64,000 nt of DNA from Apostichopus japonicus (taxonomy: Eukaryota; Echinodermata; Holothuroidea; Aspidochirotida; Stichopodidae), in the NCBI RefSeq assembly GCF_037975245.1, contig NC_092576.1, positions 25,185,611 to 25,249,610 on the forward strand, given 5' to 3'. The translations under genes were made by a program, and so were the position numbers. Positions 33,930 to 47,900 of this stretch are shown piece by piece. The notes under the pieces were generated by a model. The model was given only the letters and a program-made list of their open reading frames with translations. It had not been told where the DNA came from and ran no database searches. Position 1 is the first letter of the stretch, and each line of letters begins with the position of its first letter.

Positions 33930-36010
33930 CGATGGGGTATTAAAGGATGACATTTGGCAAACAAGTTAGGTCCAAAAAAAATTATCGAGGTGAAACTTGA
34001 AGGTAAAAAGTGCAAAGGGTTAAGACCTTGCAGGAGTTTAATAGGAACTTTAAGGGGTATAATATCACTTCATATATGATAGTTAAATTCAAAATACATA
34101 AAAAACTGACCACACACTCAGTATGATAAAATCTTACTAGCAAAACAGGTTAACGTGATACTGTACCAATACTCAGCACAAGAGGTGTGATAAAACAGTA
34201 TTAAGGATACAGTGTGTACTGTAGTATACTGCACACATACCAAGTACAGTGTACGAAGTTAGCACGAAAACAACTTATACACATTGTCTATGGCCAGGGC
34301 AAGAATACGAAAAGAGTATTTAAACTTATCTGACTGATCTCATAGTCTGAATTCAATATATTAATATTAAAGTGTCATCATAATTTAAGTACATAGTAAG
34401 TTCTCATGATGGACTCTTTATAAATATAAAAGTTCTTCCAGTTTGCTTTTGAAAATAAATAGTTTAGATAAAGCAACATCCTTTTCTGTCAAGGTCTTGA
34501 ATCGAGCTCCTCAAAACTAACTTAACAAATAACTGTTGGTAACATGAACCCCCCTTCGCCACCGATTCCGTTGGTTATTTCTAACAAGATGCAGTAGTCC
34601 ACTGATACAATGCCCAATTAGTAAATACTTCATGGATTAGTTCCATTAATATTCATACAACAACATTGCCGTCCCTTTCAAAGCTCTGAAATAATGGATA
34701 AACTGTTTTGTTACACTTTTATACGATATACTGTTCTTCTAAATACTACAAAGCAGTAGCGTAACCAGCGGGAAGAGCAGGGCAAGAGCCCCCTTCCCCT
34801 TTCAGTGAAATGTCTTGTAACCTCGCCCACCCCCCCCCCACTGCTTCAACATACATAGGTAGACAATAACAAATATTGGAAAAAAATTCAAAATGAATCG
34901 AAAGCCTTGGTTAAGCCAGTTCACGGTTGAAGTTATTTAATGGGAATTCTCAAATTATTACCAGCCAATTGCGTCTCAAGTTAAATAGTAGCCTAACATT
35001 TTGCTTTCTTTTATCGCTAATAGCCCGCAACTGCTACTACCATTCCCACATGTTCTACCCAACAGAAACCTGCTACTGTACCTGTAATATCACGTGTATG
35101 CTTAGAACTTTTTAATCCTTTTATTATAATTTTATTATACCGTTTTTACCGAAATGTTGTTTCCAACGACTATATATATATATAAGTCGAGTATTGACAT
35201 TAGTGCCGATTCAGACAAAACAATTGAAAGGAATTTTGTTAACCTAATTGTTAAAATCCTATTGAAATACCCTTTTTTCTAAATTCTAAATTTGATTCGG
35301 GGAAATTAAGAAACTGCACTGAAAAATTAATCATCCAAATTAAAAAGAAAATACAATAGTTTTTTTTTAAAAACAGAGTGTGAACAATACTTTTATGTCC
35401 TGCAAATAGTATAAGAACAGAGCACACAGGGTTAGCAAACAAGAGTATAGTGACTTCTTCAAGCCAGTAGCTAGGGGCGCCCCTTCCCCCTACATAGACA
35501 CATACAATTATATTAATAGGCATAGCGGTTTGTTTAATACACACTTTAGATAAGCTATCTACGGCGGCAGCCTACCAAGAGTCCCCATATCGAGAAGAAA
35601 TGCTAACTACCAAATAGTAGGCTACGTATACAGGGGCAGAAATCAACGGAAATGTTTTTGGCCTTGCAAATATGCAATCGGTTTTTCCGGAGCATTCTCT
35701 AAATTTGATCAGTTGTATCACAGAAAAACTGAAAACCAGGTTGTAGGTTGCAAACTTCAACTGGTACCACACCGAGACACCATCATATTGTGTTTTTTGT
35801 ATCACTGGCTACTCACACGGTGCCACAGATTATACTAGAATTAGCTTTCATCTTGAGTAATTTATTACCTACTTGAATAATTTCTACTCAACTAATCAAT
35901 ATAAGGCTAATCTTATGCAGAATTTTGAACATTTTAATATCATTTTACACGCATAATATCTAGGTCGATTGAATTAACTTTTAAAGCTCTGAAGTCTCTA
36001 ACGTCCATCA
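33930..36010. other. stretch without a recognised gene
   Basis: Contains a C10 run (34830-34839). The minus frame at 35572-35805 has protein-like composition but no decisive splice sites. It might belong with the Ig exon upstream of it on that strand, but that is only a guess. Confidence 0.4.
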
Positions 36011-36017
36011 TATAATA

Positions 36018-36054
36018 TTGCATACAGGGGCCTATGGCGAGCCCCTGTATGCAA
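36018..36054. other. perfect 14-bp hairpin, GC-containing
   Basis: TTGCATACAGGGGC (36018-36031) pairs exactly with 36041-36054 around the 9-base loop CTATGGCGA. With seven or eight G-C pairs it is far more stable than the usual AT snap-backs here. It could be a small transposon remnant, an intron-encoded structured RNA, or a boundary element. Nothing in the sequence decides. Confidence 0.8.
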
Positions 36055-36418
36055 ACGTTCTCGTTGACAGGTCAATACATTGAATCCACCCAGCTCCCTG
36101 AGATGAAATCTTTGCTAAGCCCGTGGCCTTCTCTACAATATGTCAAGTGCCTATTTGTAGTTGAAATATATCTTCAACGATGTAATGGGTGACACTAAGC
36201 CATAAACTGTTCAAGTTAAGTAAAGAAAAATTCATAACGGTAACTTTACCATAGTTTGAAGTGTTTGGTAATGGGGGCACATTGAAAAAATTATCGACTT
36301 GGTCGCGCTCGAAAATTGTCCTCCCCCTCCTCTAATTTCTAAACATAACTTAATCATGACATGTCGTCGAGCAACAAACATCAGGACATGTCAGTGTTAT
36401 CGTATATAAAAAACAGCA

Positions 36419-36630
36419 TTAAAATAACATAAAGTTAGCCCTCTCAATAACTTGCACTCCTTGGTTGACAAACGCGATCAAAGAGTCGTGTTCCGATGTC
36501 CACCCAAGAATGACCCTCGGACGTACTCCAAAAATGGAACAAGTTATGTTTCCCTGAAGTCTGGTAACAATAAGGTAGTCATTCATATCGTTACAATCAT
36601 TTATTACTACACGTGGTGGCACTGAATACA
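36419..36630 (-). CDS. partial immunoglobulin-domain exon
   Basis: On the minus strand an acceptor 'ttgtatcactcacag' precedes 36630, and the frame enters in phase 1, the usual phase of Ig-domain exons. The protein reads YSVPPRVVIN, a C-N-D-M turn, then GNITCSIFGVRPRVILGWTS and LIAFVNQ. The G-x-x-x-C-S-x-x-G-V-R-P-x-V-x-L-x-W pattern is the B-strand cysteine and C-strand tryptophan of an Ig fold, and the PP near the start is a normal inter-domain linker. The second (F-strand) cysteine and the D-x-Y motif are absent: the frame stops at 36419 about 40 residues too early. Either the domain is split by an intron with a donor I cannot place, or the exon is truncated. It would be an extracellular adhesion or receptor type protein. 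Confidence 0.55.
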
Positions 36631-36639
36631 CTGTGAGTG

Positions 36640-37880
36640 ATACAAATGTTGCAAATTCATGCAGTGATGAGAAAAACATTAAGATCAATCGAGAAATTTA
36701 TTAATATTTCGAGCTCCATCAAATATCAGAGTACCTTCCTACCTACGCCCCCACAACTAGCATCACTCTCCTGGTAAAATATACCAATTTGCGCGCCTCT
36801 TGGAACCACTCTCGGAAACAAAAAGTTAGTAACCTTTCAAATCTTATCCTTTCTTAATCAACGAATCTAAAAATAAACCTGATAACCATGGAATATTTGA
36901 GGAGGGAATTGTTCGTAGAATGGCTGACACATTCCTTTGAAAGCTTTTTAGACAAACATTATAAGATTGGTACCATTGGTTGGAAAACAAAGATACGGTT
37001 AAAAAGACACACTCCCTACGATTTGTGTCTATTAAGTAATTTAATATGTTCTTTCGTTTACCTTTAGTTTTCACTTCAATCTAATTTGTATACAGGACTT
37101 GTGTTCTTGATACCATCAGAGTGGCATCAAAATAAGTTTCATGTTAAACGGTGACGTTGTTTATAACCAATAATACAGTGGGATCGACGTTGTAATCTCC
37201 GAAAATGTAACCCTCTCTACGTTTGGCAGATCCTTCCATCGATATGAGAGTTTCCCTTCGAGATATACTACCTTGCTGAAACAAATAACAGCAGATATAC
37301 TAAGAGGGAATGGACACGTTGACATTTGGCTCTTCCCTAGCTCAAGACATTGTGTTGTGTTACATCTCGTCAGGTTATTTTGCTAGATTCCAACAGTCGC
37401 TGTCAGAAAGGAAAACGGTCAAATGTAGCAATGTAGTAACACAATTTATTTGCCACAACAATGTTCCAAATACATGTTTGTCAAAGGAGATATTAAACCG
37501 GCACGAGATATCAGCATTTCTCATTTAAGCTTATTAAACAGAAATTAAGCAGAGATAAATACCCTCCCCACATCGGAAGTCCACGGCATCAACAAACCGA
37601 CCCCTTCCCAGCCTTAAAACAAAAGCTTGCACGGGCATGTTGATACTGTGTATGCTATATGCAAATTTTGGTTCCACAACTGGTGTTTCCAAATTTGCAT
37701 TGAATGTGTTACAACATGCTCAATCGCGATTGATTCACTCGTTCATAAGTTTACTGGTGCATATTGTTGCGTTCCGAGATCCTCAGCATAGCCAAAAGTC
37801 CAGCACTTTCAGCCCTCCAGCAGTAGTACCAGGCCCCATTTGTAACGTTGCTAGCCTGTGAATCGTTACCAAGGTAAAAT
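36640..37880. other. stretch without a recognised gene
   Basis: Presumably upstream intron of the Ig exon on the minus strand. No second exon seen. Confidence 0.45.
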
Positions 37881-37884
37881 TAGA

Positions 37885-38032
37885 GACCCGAGTGAGGTGC
37901 CGAGTAGAAACAAGAAAAACTCTGCCCACAAGTACTTTTAAGAAAGTCACCCAGGATAGAACCTGGGCACGAAAACCAAACTACCGAACGACTGATCCGC
38001 TCTCAACCCCAGTTTCCTTGCAACGAGACTAT
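37885..38032 (-). repeat. possible tRNA-like SINE remnant
   Basis: On the minus strand 'gttgagagcggatcagtcg' resembles a D-arm to anticodon-arm segment, and CCCAGG-TTCTAT-CCTGGG (37956-37974 region) is a perfect T-arm-like hairpin containing a box-B-like GGTTCTATCC. A body of about 90 bases follows, including the self-complementary 'ggcacctcactcgggtc'. No tail or target duplication seen. Confidence 0.35.
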
Positions 38033-38034
38033 AA

Positions 38035-39730
38035 TTGTGTGATCATCGTCGGGTGTGTATCACCCATTCCCCTCGATAGAGAACATAACATACATAAGCA
38101 TTTACGTTTGTGTACTTTCCTGTTCTCAGAAAGAACTAATTCGTTTGTACTGTTGTCTCACTTTTACTCAATAGTAAAATACAACATGTGAAGTATAATC
38201 CCTTTAACTATTCACTAAACAACAACAACAGCATTATTCCCTCAAACATATGCAGATAAATTGTATACATTAAACCCAATGATCATATCAATTTGCTAAA
38301 ACCATATCTCTCTTAATTAGACTGTAAAACCTATTAATTAACATTTAACCCTCCAAAATTACATGAAAGCCCAATAGACTACATGAATATTCATGACATA
38401 GCTGGCTTATTAGCTATGTGCACAGCTTACTGCGGAGGAGCATAAAGACCGCTCACGATACAATATTATATGGATCGCTTGAAAGTTTTCGTTCGGTTTC
38501 TCGTGCTGTTATGTTTGAAAGAAATCATAGACTAGTTTGAAAACCAGTGCCTTCTTAAACATATAGCATGTATAGTCACCTACTGTCATATTAAGTCATG
38601 ACGAAACATTTCATTGAGAATGTATTCAATCATTGCTTTTTTTTTTGGGGGGGGGGGAGGGAATAACTTCAAATGCACTTCAAAATATCATGGATTGTAT
38701 CAAGAGAACAAAGCGAGGCTAACATATCTGAAATAGATTTTCACCTTTTCCTCAACTATTCCGTGGTATATGAATAAATGTTGGAGATTTCTGAAATATA
38801 TAGAGACTATTCATTGTAACAGACCGAAACTGTTTTCAATCTAAACTTTAAAAACTTAAGATTCTTGTTGGGATACTACACAGGATTAGAAGCGACGAGG
38901 TCAAGATGGCATCACGAAGGACTTACCGTACAATTATCTATTTAGCTTGACTGCCCAGTGTGACCTCTGTATATCATCTTATAGCAACAACCATCCCATT
39001 TCTAGTGAAATATATGTGATAAGGTAATATGTTCAACATTTAAAACACACCCTCATCGTCCAGGTCTCTAATACGAAACATATTTCAACCAGAAAAGAAA
39101 AACATGAGACTCAACAATCTCCTAAGAGACAACGAACAACCTCACCTGTTCGACAATTGGACGTCTGGACGATTAGAAAGGGGATACATGAACAAGGTAA
39201 TGTGGGTCCGATGAACATGAATGTCACGAAGCTGACGTGAATGATTCGAAGAGACAGCATACGGCGAATCACATGCAAAGGAGTCATAATTCAATTAGAG
39301 GTCATTATGGAACAACTAATACAGGTGACTGTGGCTTGTATAGCAAATTATTGCTTAAAGATCCGGTCCGTTATGCTGCGAATCTTCTCTTGCCCAGATA
39401 GTTTAGGCCGTGTGGACAATTTTAATGTTCAAGATTTAATCAGAATATAAGAAACATTGGTCGGAAATACAAATATATTTTTGAATAAAATATATTGTAA
39501 ACAGTAAAACTGATATAAAAGTGTCATAAACAGAATAAAGCTAAATTTAAAACTACTAGGGCACAGGAATATGCAATAATTGATGCACTTAGTCACCTTA
39601 ATATTCCCTTCATACAAATGTGTTTTTTTTCTAATATTCAACATTGCTCTCAAGTATAAAGGTGTTTTTGCAATACCTCAGAAATGTTTTTGCCAATAAG
39701 GGCGTGGGCAGCGCGGCTCTTAACTGAATC
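38035..39730. other. stretch without a recognised gene
   Basis: A T/G run 'ttttttggggggggggg' lies at 38641-38657. Nothing else supported. Confidence 0.5.
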
Positions 39731-39904
39731 ACGAGAGTGAATATCCGACACGGGGCGCCAACGGCAGACTGCACAAATACTGCCTAACGTGGTCCCCCCC
39801 CCCCCCGATTAACTTCTGCAATACCTCCGGGGAGAGCCCTAATTTGACCCTACCTCCGGTGTCTAAAAAATGCAACGAAGCCAACCAGGACGGGAAGTTA
39901 TTAG

Positions 39905-39940
39905 TTATACAATACAATACAATACAATACAATACAATAT
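39905..39940. repeat. (ATACA)n pentanucleotide repeat
   Basis: Seven ATACA units, followed at once by 'atggcgccgcg', a GC-rich patch. A short frame from 'atggcgacatttagcag' (39974) reads MATFSRSEKISVLVVSHIDR before a stop. I do not regard it as a gene without a splice donor or a homologue. Confidence 0.9.
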
Positions 39941-40059
39941 GGCGCCGCGTAGTCAGCCCTCACTCCCGGACACAATGGCGACATTTAGCAGAAGTGAGAA
40001 GATTTCTGTGTTGGTGGTCTCTCACATTGATAGGCTGAGAGAGATTATTGGAACTTAAG

Positions 40060-43000
40060 CTACAAGGTGCTTTAGGTTAGGTTCAACTTTGATGTAACCA
40101 AAGCAATGTCATTTAGTAATTTTGATAATTCAATAATACATTTTGTCCGAAACAGCGTCCCGATTCCGACTGTTTTTATTCTGCTGGTTGCTAATCGGTA
40201 AATACAATCCATCCCATATAATGAAGGTGAGAGCGTGACATAAAATGTTCACTTATATATTTCATTCTACACCTTTATCATTTTGAGGTCAATACACTAG
40301 AACTGATATAACTAATAGAACGTACTCGTCAGCTTTGAAATGTCTCAGATAATTATAATATATAATAACCGTGGGTATGCATGAACATATCGGATTCCAT
40401 AGAGCAAAGCTGCGCGAATAGTAATTGTATGGAATGGACAAAGTAAACCGTCTATGCTTTAAAGTGTTACTATTTACTTGGAGCTGTTAAGATCAGTTAA
40501 AGACTTTTAGAAAACATATAAAAAACATAGAAACATATAAAAAATACCCTGAAAAGATCAGGGCTATAGAGAATTGGACATTTGAATTATCATCGGAATA
40601 TTGCCAAAAACCCGTCCAAAAGCAGAAAAAGCTCTTCATTGTTTCAAAAAGATCATATATCGCTCACCTACACCTTTTTTTTTTTTTTAAATCCGATAAA
40701 TGTTATGTTCTTTACAGGCATCCTTACAAAATTAAAGCAATGAAATTGGGATAGCGCCACACAAGCGTTGTAGGAACAATTTGCATATTGCAGGTACGGT
40801 CCGGGTGTGCGTGTGCATGAATATTTGTGTATATACGTGCAAAGTTAATGTATTGTATATCCTGGTGGAGGGGGCGTGTCCACAGTTCTTATTATAATCC
40901 TTATATCTCGTTCATTGTGCAACCAATTTCCACAATTTTAGCCTCAAATGATAAGAACTATTTAGATAATACTATATTGACATAAAATAAACCAAAAATA
41001 AAATGTTATCACTATTGGTAGTATGTATTCCAAAATAAGCTACTTGGGGACCTAATTTGCATATTTGCAGATAAAATTAGCCCAATACTAGTGAAAATTA
41101 TCAGATATGAAATCAACAGTTGTTGCTCTTTCCATTGATATAAAGTTTCTTGTAAACTAGGTAACACTGCCTTGTAAAAGGAATATACAAGAAAGGTCTT
41201 ACAAACGTGCGACCATGCTGCCAGTAAACAATGTGAATAAAATATGATTCAAAGTTTTTCCCCTTTATATACACAAGCTAGAGATGATCTTGCTAAAGTA
41301 GGAGCAGTCGCAAGGGTTGCTATTGGGATGTCTGCGGCTTCGACTGTTTTTAGTGGCCTTTGGTTTTCGGCATAGATGTGGCAGAGAGGCAATAACGAAG
41401 ACAGACGAACGAAAATTACAGCGAACCAAATGGCACCAAAAGCAACATAGCAAAGTCAGGAGATTTTTCAGAGCTGCTCCTTGACTTAGAGAAAATTACT
41501 TATGGAACTCATTAATGAGATTTGACAGGTAGAGTAATATTTATTTTAATATAATTGCAATATTTTAATATGTTGTTGATGTTTATCAGTACACTTGATA
41601 GAGTACTTTTACATGTCTGTTTCACCAACACTCGACATCACAATTGAAATAGAACCGAATTTTAAAACAACAGCGAAAATACTTCGGATAGCTTTGAATC
41701 AGGTTTCAATGCTGTGTTTGTCAATACCGTTGTCCCTTGGACATTTTTCGTGCAAGACTATATAAACCAAAATGACATTGGTTGTCATTCATGGGGTTTC
41801 TGTTGTTTGCAACAGGCAAAGAGGAAATATACCTGTGTACAGGCTCAAATATGTTGTAACATGGAATACACAGAAACTATTCTGCCGTTAAAGTTTTACT
41901 GTGGGTTTGAACAAAGATATACATTAAATATTTATGTCCACAATCTTTGGCATACCGTTTAAGCAGTCCATTCAAACAATTAAGGTAAATAAAGAAACTT
42001 TGGCAAGGAATCCTGTATAATTCTTTCCAAAAGAAAAAGGAACATTATAATTATATACGATCAAAAGTATAAAAATCGATAATGACTGGTACACAATATT
42101 ATATAAATTTAGTCGCGCCCCTTTGTTTGAACAAGCCAATGGAAGTATATTAGTAAATGCATATGAAGTAAGGTGGAAACAACCCACAACTCATCTTTGA
42201 TACCAAACAACGTAACAAGTAAACTGAATAGTACAAGTGCACATGTACTAGTCTACACATAGTATCCACACAGTACACATATTGCATTTTGCTCAGTTCC
42301 GCTTTTGCAAGCATGGAAGCAAGAAACCTGACAAAAGAACAAAGCGACTAACTAATTCTCAACGAAAGGCACGAAGAACCAAGCCGCGAAGAAAATAGAG
42401 TAAAAGGCAAATCTGTATCTGCGAAGAACAGCACTGAACGTAGCCTATGTCGTGCGATATGCCTAATTCAACATATTGAACAAGGCATAAGCCTACCATT
42501 GTTTAAAGGTATTTTTCTTTATCCTGGACTTTTAAGGTAACGTAGATTATTGTGGATTGATCAATCGGATCGAGGCTCTCTTTTTCAATCTCGAACATTC
42601 GGTGAGGCTCGACGAACTTAATATTACCAATTATCGTCCAGCAAATTCACTGAATGTATAGGCAGTAGTAGTAGTAGTGCCGAACTCATATAAGATGGGC
42701 AGTTTTTGTTCCGTTTTGTAATATTTTGTCGTAATCTTCACTTGTATTTTTAAAACACAGAGTCATAAGTTGGTACATTGAAACCAGGTACACCGCCAGT
42801 TTTTTTTCACTCCCGAAAGGGGTGTTATTCTAGCAGCAAAGCAAGTAACCTCTTTACTGTTTCAAAATGAACAAGCTATGTCGGTATTAATGCTGTTGGT
42901 TGGTATAACTCTTGTATTATATAGATGGCTAAGACTCAAGAAGGAAAAATATGTTTATATTGCCAATCTCACATCAAAGAGAACGAAAGCAAGGAGAGTT

Positions 43001-44870
43001 CTGACCATCCATACATTCAGCTTCAATGAACCAGACACTAAACTACAAATGTAGTTACGTTCCTTGTAACCACCTCTATGAGGCTGTATTGGATATGGTG
43101 GATGTTATTGCTGGAGTTGACTTCCAAAAACCTGTTCGCTAAACCAATTTGAAATGTTTTCTTGTAGTAATAGTTTGATTGAGGAAATTACACTTGGTAG
43201 GAGGCTTTTCATTTGTATGTATGTATGTATATGTGATCTTCCCGCAAGCAGGAACTCGCGAAAGAAGCCATGGAGGCTTTGATCCAAACATCCACAAATC
43301 ATCACTTCAAAACAGTTGGATGCTTTGAATAATTAGATATGGAAAAGGTTTATACCTACCTACCAACCTACAACATAGTACACATGTCTCATAGCGACCA
43401 CATTTTAAAAACAAACTCAAACATAGCCTATTCCCTCATATTTTAATAAATCTTTACAATGAAAGGACGTAGTCGTGTCCTCTAAAATAGTGAAAGGAAG
43501 CGGGGAAGTAGGGAACAATACAGCGGACCACACCAACAAATGATGACAGTGACGACAATCTCTTGGCTCAAGTAATCTTCCTTAGTTCCTAGACCTTTAT
43601 ACACGCCAAGGTCAAAATCAACGACAACAGAAGAGCAGCCTGTGTAACATAGAGCAAATAACAAACAGAATATGAGATAACATGATCATGATTTTAATAC
43701 AACAAATGTTCACAGTGTGCAGACTACAACGAAGCCCAGACTTTATGTCCCATTGCTTGAAGAAGCAATGCACAAATGCATCAAAGCTACCACGCATGTA
43801 GCACAGAACCAATAAGAGTGAAGCAAGCACCGAAATATCGATGTAATTTGAAACTACAACTTCAAAGGAATCTACACACAACGACAAAACTTTTGAATAC
43901 AGTATTAATGCAATGAATGCTCAAGGTAATTGTAAACAGATCAGGGATTCACCAAAGTGTCCTCAACCAGAGAGAGCTGTCATCAACAGAAACTATTAAC
44001 AAAATCCTATTAAATTAATTATAAACACACATGGTACACCCTGCATAACAATATTTACATTTCATAACAAATAGTTACGTAACTCAAGGATACTGTAAAT
44101 AGCAATAAGTAATCATATACAGCAATGGAGCTTTACCTATAGGGACCGAAAGCCATAACTCATGTTACGCACGGAAGAGATATAATAAATGGAAACGGCT
44201 GAACAAACATGATGTCATAGACACTAACTACAATCTCTTTAAACATCAGACCCATGATTTGTCTATAAAATATCAGCCTTATAAATCCTGTATACAACTA
44301 CACCTCTTAACTCGGTACATCAGCAGGTCTCACGAATATTACAAGAACTATTAACAATAAAGAACGATAGTCTAAAAAGACCTGGTGAGACACTGAATGT
44401 GCCTGCCAACTGCACCCTATTGAACTCATTACTCACCAGACCCAAATGGATAAGTTAACAGTGACTCCGTCAACCCAAGGACATCCTCAGTGAGTAACGT
44501 CGCACAATATACTACACGACCCAGACTCTATTAGAAAGAGTGACGTGATTACATAAAAATACCTAAAACTAACACTTAAGTTTACTGCGGCAAGACCCCT
44601 AATTACCTGTTAGACACTGTAGTGTGTCACACCACCTAAGTCATGTGGGATCTAGTTGTCCTATTTAAATTATTACATATAGAGTACAATTACACAAGAC
44701 AAACAAAATAAAGATATAATGAATAATGAAGCTTAAAACAATAAAAATAGTTGCATAAAAACAATTAAGCATACTGTCGTACATATAGGTCTATTAAAAT
44801 AAATCATCCATATAGGCCCACATAGCCGTGGTATGTTAGGCTGCTAAACCAAGATGATCCCTATAGTATT
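40060..44870. other. long stretch without a recognised gene
   Basis: T15 run near 40674-40688, short (AGT)n at 42663-42678, (TATG)n near 43214. Many short frames, none with a motif plus splice signal. Confidence 0.5.
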
Positions 44871-44875
44871 ACTGT

Positions 44876-44960
44876 GTTACGCCATAACCTAAGTTGGGTC
44901 CATAACACCTACATAGCGTTAGGCCATAGCCTAAGTTGAATACATAGCACCTACAGTGTA
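44876..44960. repeat. 42-bp imperfect tandem duplication
   Basis: 'gttacgccataacctaagtt' at 44876 is repeated as 'gttaggccatagcctaagtt' at 44918, each followed by a ..ATA(A/G)CACCTACA.. end. Two copies only. Confidence 0.8.
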
Positions 44961-44964
44961 TCAG

Positions 44965-47900
44965 ACTGGCCTAGGCAGGAACCCTTTGTTCTGGGTGAGC
45001 ACATGGGCCACCTCTCAAACTACAATCGCCCCCTCTTCACCCATGTGACTAGAACAACATACTAACACATACCAAATTTAGTATAAAATCTTGTGAATTG
45101 ATATCACCTTTTATCTAACAGCATCTTGAAACAAATCTACACAAATTAATGATAATTCCTTAAAAGGCATTTCCATACTAATTCAACATCAATTCAATGT
45201 AGGGAATATTAACCTTATATAATATAACCAAACAAGATTTAAACAAAACACATTCTTCAGAGAAACATTTTTACTACATGTCCTCCCACATGCAGCCAAA
45301 CATTAAATTAACTATCTCTCTGTTTACCTGCCAGGCTACCACAAATATCCTATCCATTTCTACATAATTGGTTAGAATGAGATAAACAAAATGTATGCAA
45401 TTGTGAACACTGCAATTTCTCTCGAAATTGGATCTTAGCAACGCTAATTCAATATACAATCTAACACAGTGAACCCATAGACTCTTAATAAATTTCGATC
45501 TATAACTTACACAGAAGTTGACCTAAAACAACACTTTAACCCACAACTTAGTGCTAAACAATAAATTACATGATTTTTTCAAAGATCAACTCACTAGGTA
45601 GCACCAGCTTTACAACTATCGAATCTTCACGTAAGGCTCATTTTAAATAACTTTTGCCCAGCTGAAACTGGCATGTTGCTTGGACAACAATAGAGCGTGA
45701 AGTGCCCACATGAGTGCAGGGCAGTGAGATACATACACTTACTCGACGTTAGGATATTACCATAAAACCTTTCTTTTCACAATGTAATGAGCCTTAAAAT
45801 GAGTAGCAATAAATGTAAATGTTAATAAATTACAAAAGTTCCATGATAATTTATAAAATCTAAGCAACTAAAACCACATAACTGCTCAAATATCCATGTA
45901 AAGGACATCATGAATAGTCAATAGGTAAATAGTTGCTTTTTGAGGCAGTATGTCCTGGGCATGTGAGAGTCACATGCAAGGCCAATAAGTGTAACCCACA
46001 CTTAGACAGATTTAAGTGGCAACATAAATTTATACTTTACTACAATAGGAACCAAAATCTGTAAACTGTGGCTCTGAAAACAAAACAAATTTTGTGCAAA
46101 ACTGTAGGAAAGAATGTTGATGACGTGCGTGTAATTTTACAAGCCACGCTAAAGTCTATGAATAAGTTGAGTGTACATATGAGTAATCAGTAACAAGAAA
46201 TCCGTAGTCATAACCGTGAACGTTTTAATATGATTTTCTACTGACCCGTGTCATGCTTGAACAATAATCGGAATTCATAGACATAATAAGTGCTGAAAAC
46301 GTGAAAGAAACCAAGACAATGGAGAAGGATTCGCTCAAAATCGTTTTACTAATCACAAAAGAAATATAAATTCACTAAGCAACAGCAACGTCATTGTGCT
46401 TCGGGCAATGTCTAGAATATCACGAGTACGCAGTATTTATACTTATATTGCGGTATTTGTACACTGTAACTTTGCTATATGCTCAAGTACAAAGATATTG
46501 TTAGGGTTGTTCGAGATTCCAGAATATTATACAGTTATGGAAACGACAAAACACACAATAAGGTTGCCACATTGCATTTTGTGAAGCATATATAAACTTA
46601 TTTTATGTGTGTCCTCACCAGTGGAACAATTTCTTCTCCTGACTAATCACCTAAATGAATCATTCCGATTTATTACCACACCATGTGAAAACTTCTAATT
46701 GTTTCATACTTTGACTCAAAATATTGTACCTTCACCACTTCTGAATGACCACCCCTACCCCCCCCCCATCTCTATTCAACTGTTGTATTATCGAAAGAAG
46801 ACGATACAGGTATGAGCATATGAATATGGAATAACTAATTGTTGATGGGCTATTTGAATAAGCGCCCTCGACAACTATAGTAACCTGTACATACCTACAA
46901 TGACAGTTCAGGTCAAACGGCGAGGCAATATTTAATACAGAATACTAAACAAATGAAACTGATTAATCATGGTGTTCTTTCAATAACAGAGTTATTATCC
47001 AGTTCCTACCTATATAGAAATGGCTGCTGCCATATAACTGACAGTATATATTCGTATTCAAGATGCAATTAGTTCATTATATTACCACAATAAATCTGTA
47101 TAAACTGTTACAGTGGAATGGAGGTTTAACAGATGTGCTTATGTGAGCCTTGTTTCGTGTACTGTGCTGGCCATTCAACAGCAACGTACAGAATGGTATA
47201 CCCCGACTGGTGATGGTTGGTCCTGTCAGGGAACAGAGTGACGATTAAATTAACCTAGGAAGTAAAGCATCACTGCTTCACTCTTAAGACGACCTTGTAC
47301 TTTTTCCGCCCAGAAATTCTAGTCAAAATATTTTTGACTACGGAAAAGGATCGGCTTGACAAGATATTTTCATTACGGTAACTCTGATATAGTTAATTTA
47401 CAAGCCGACAACTGACAACGTATCCGTAGTCACTGCTGAGTTTGCGCATTGCTTGTAAAATTCAGACGTTTTAATTAAACATTATTGTTGGCAAGCAACC
47501 ATTGGCTTAGACCAATGCTTCATCAAGTTAGCGTACTATCAGTATCACTAGAGGTTCAACGATGGACGATAACGAGGGCAATATTGTGTCCAAAATTACA
47601 AAACGCTGGTTAACAAAATACATCTACACATTGAACAGTACCGGCGACACGTCTTGCAAACGTTCGCTCTTTTATGCAATGAGTAAAACCGGTATATATA
47701 ACACCCGTTGAAGTCGTTCAGACTAGGCTTAACGTTAAAGGGAACATCAGTTCAAAGACGTTTGCATTTTGTACCAGGGTGTGTTATTGTTTGATTTACT
47801 AACGCTCTTAGGGCCTACGCTGCCCAGGTCGGCTAGTTATATATAGGCCTAGTAGGGTTCTCATAACTTTCGTGCATTGAAGCCACGGATTTGATTGTAA

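Noticed and set aside
39974-40058. short frame MATFSRSEKISVLVVSHIDR... after a GC-rich patch
   Set aside because: It resembles a protein N-terminus, but it stops after 27 codons with no donor site and no homologue I recognise.
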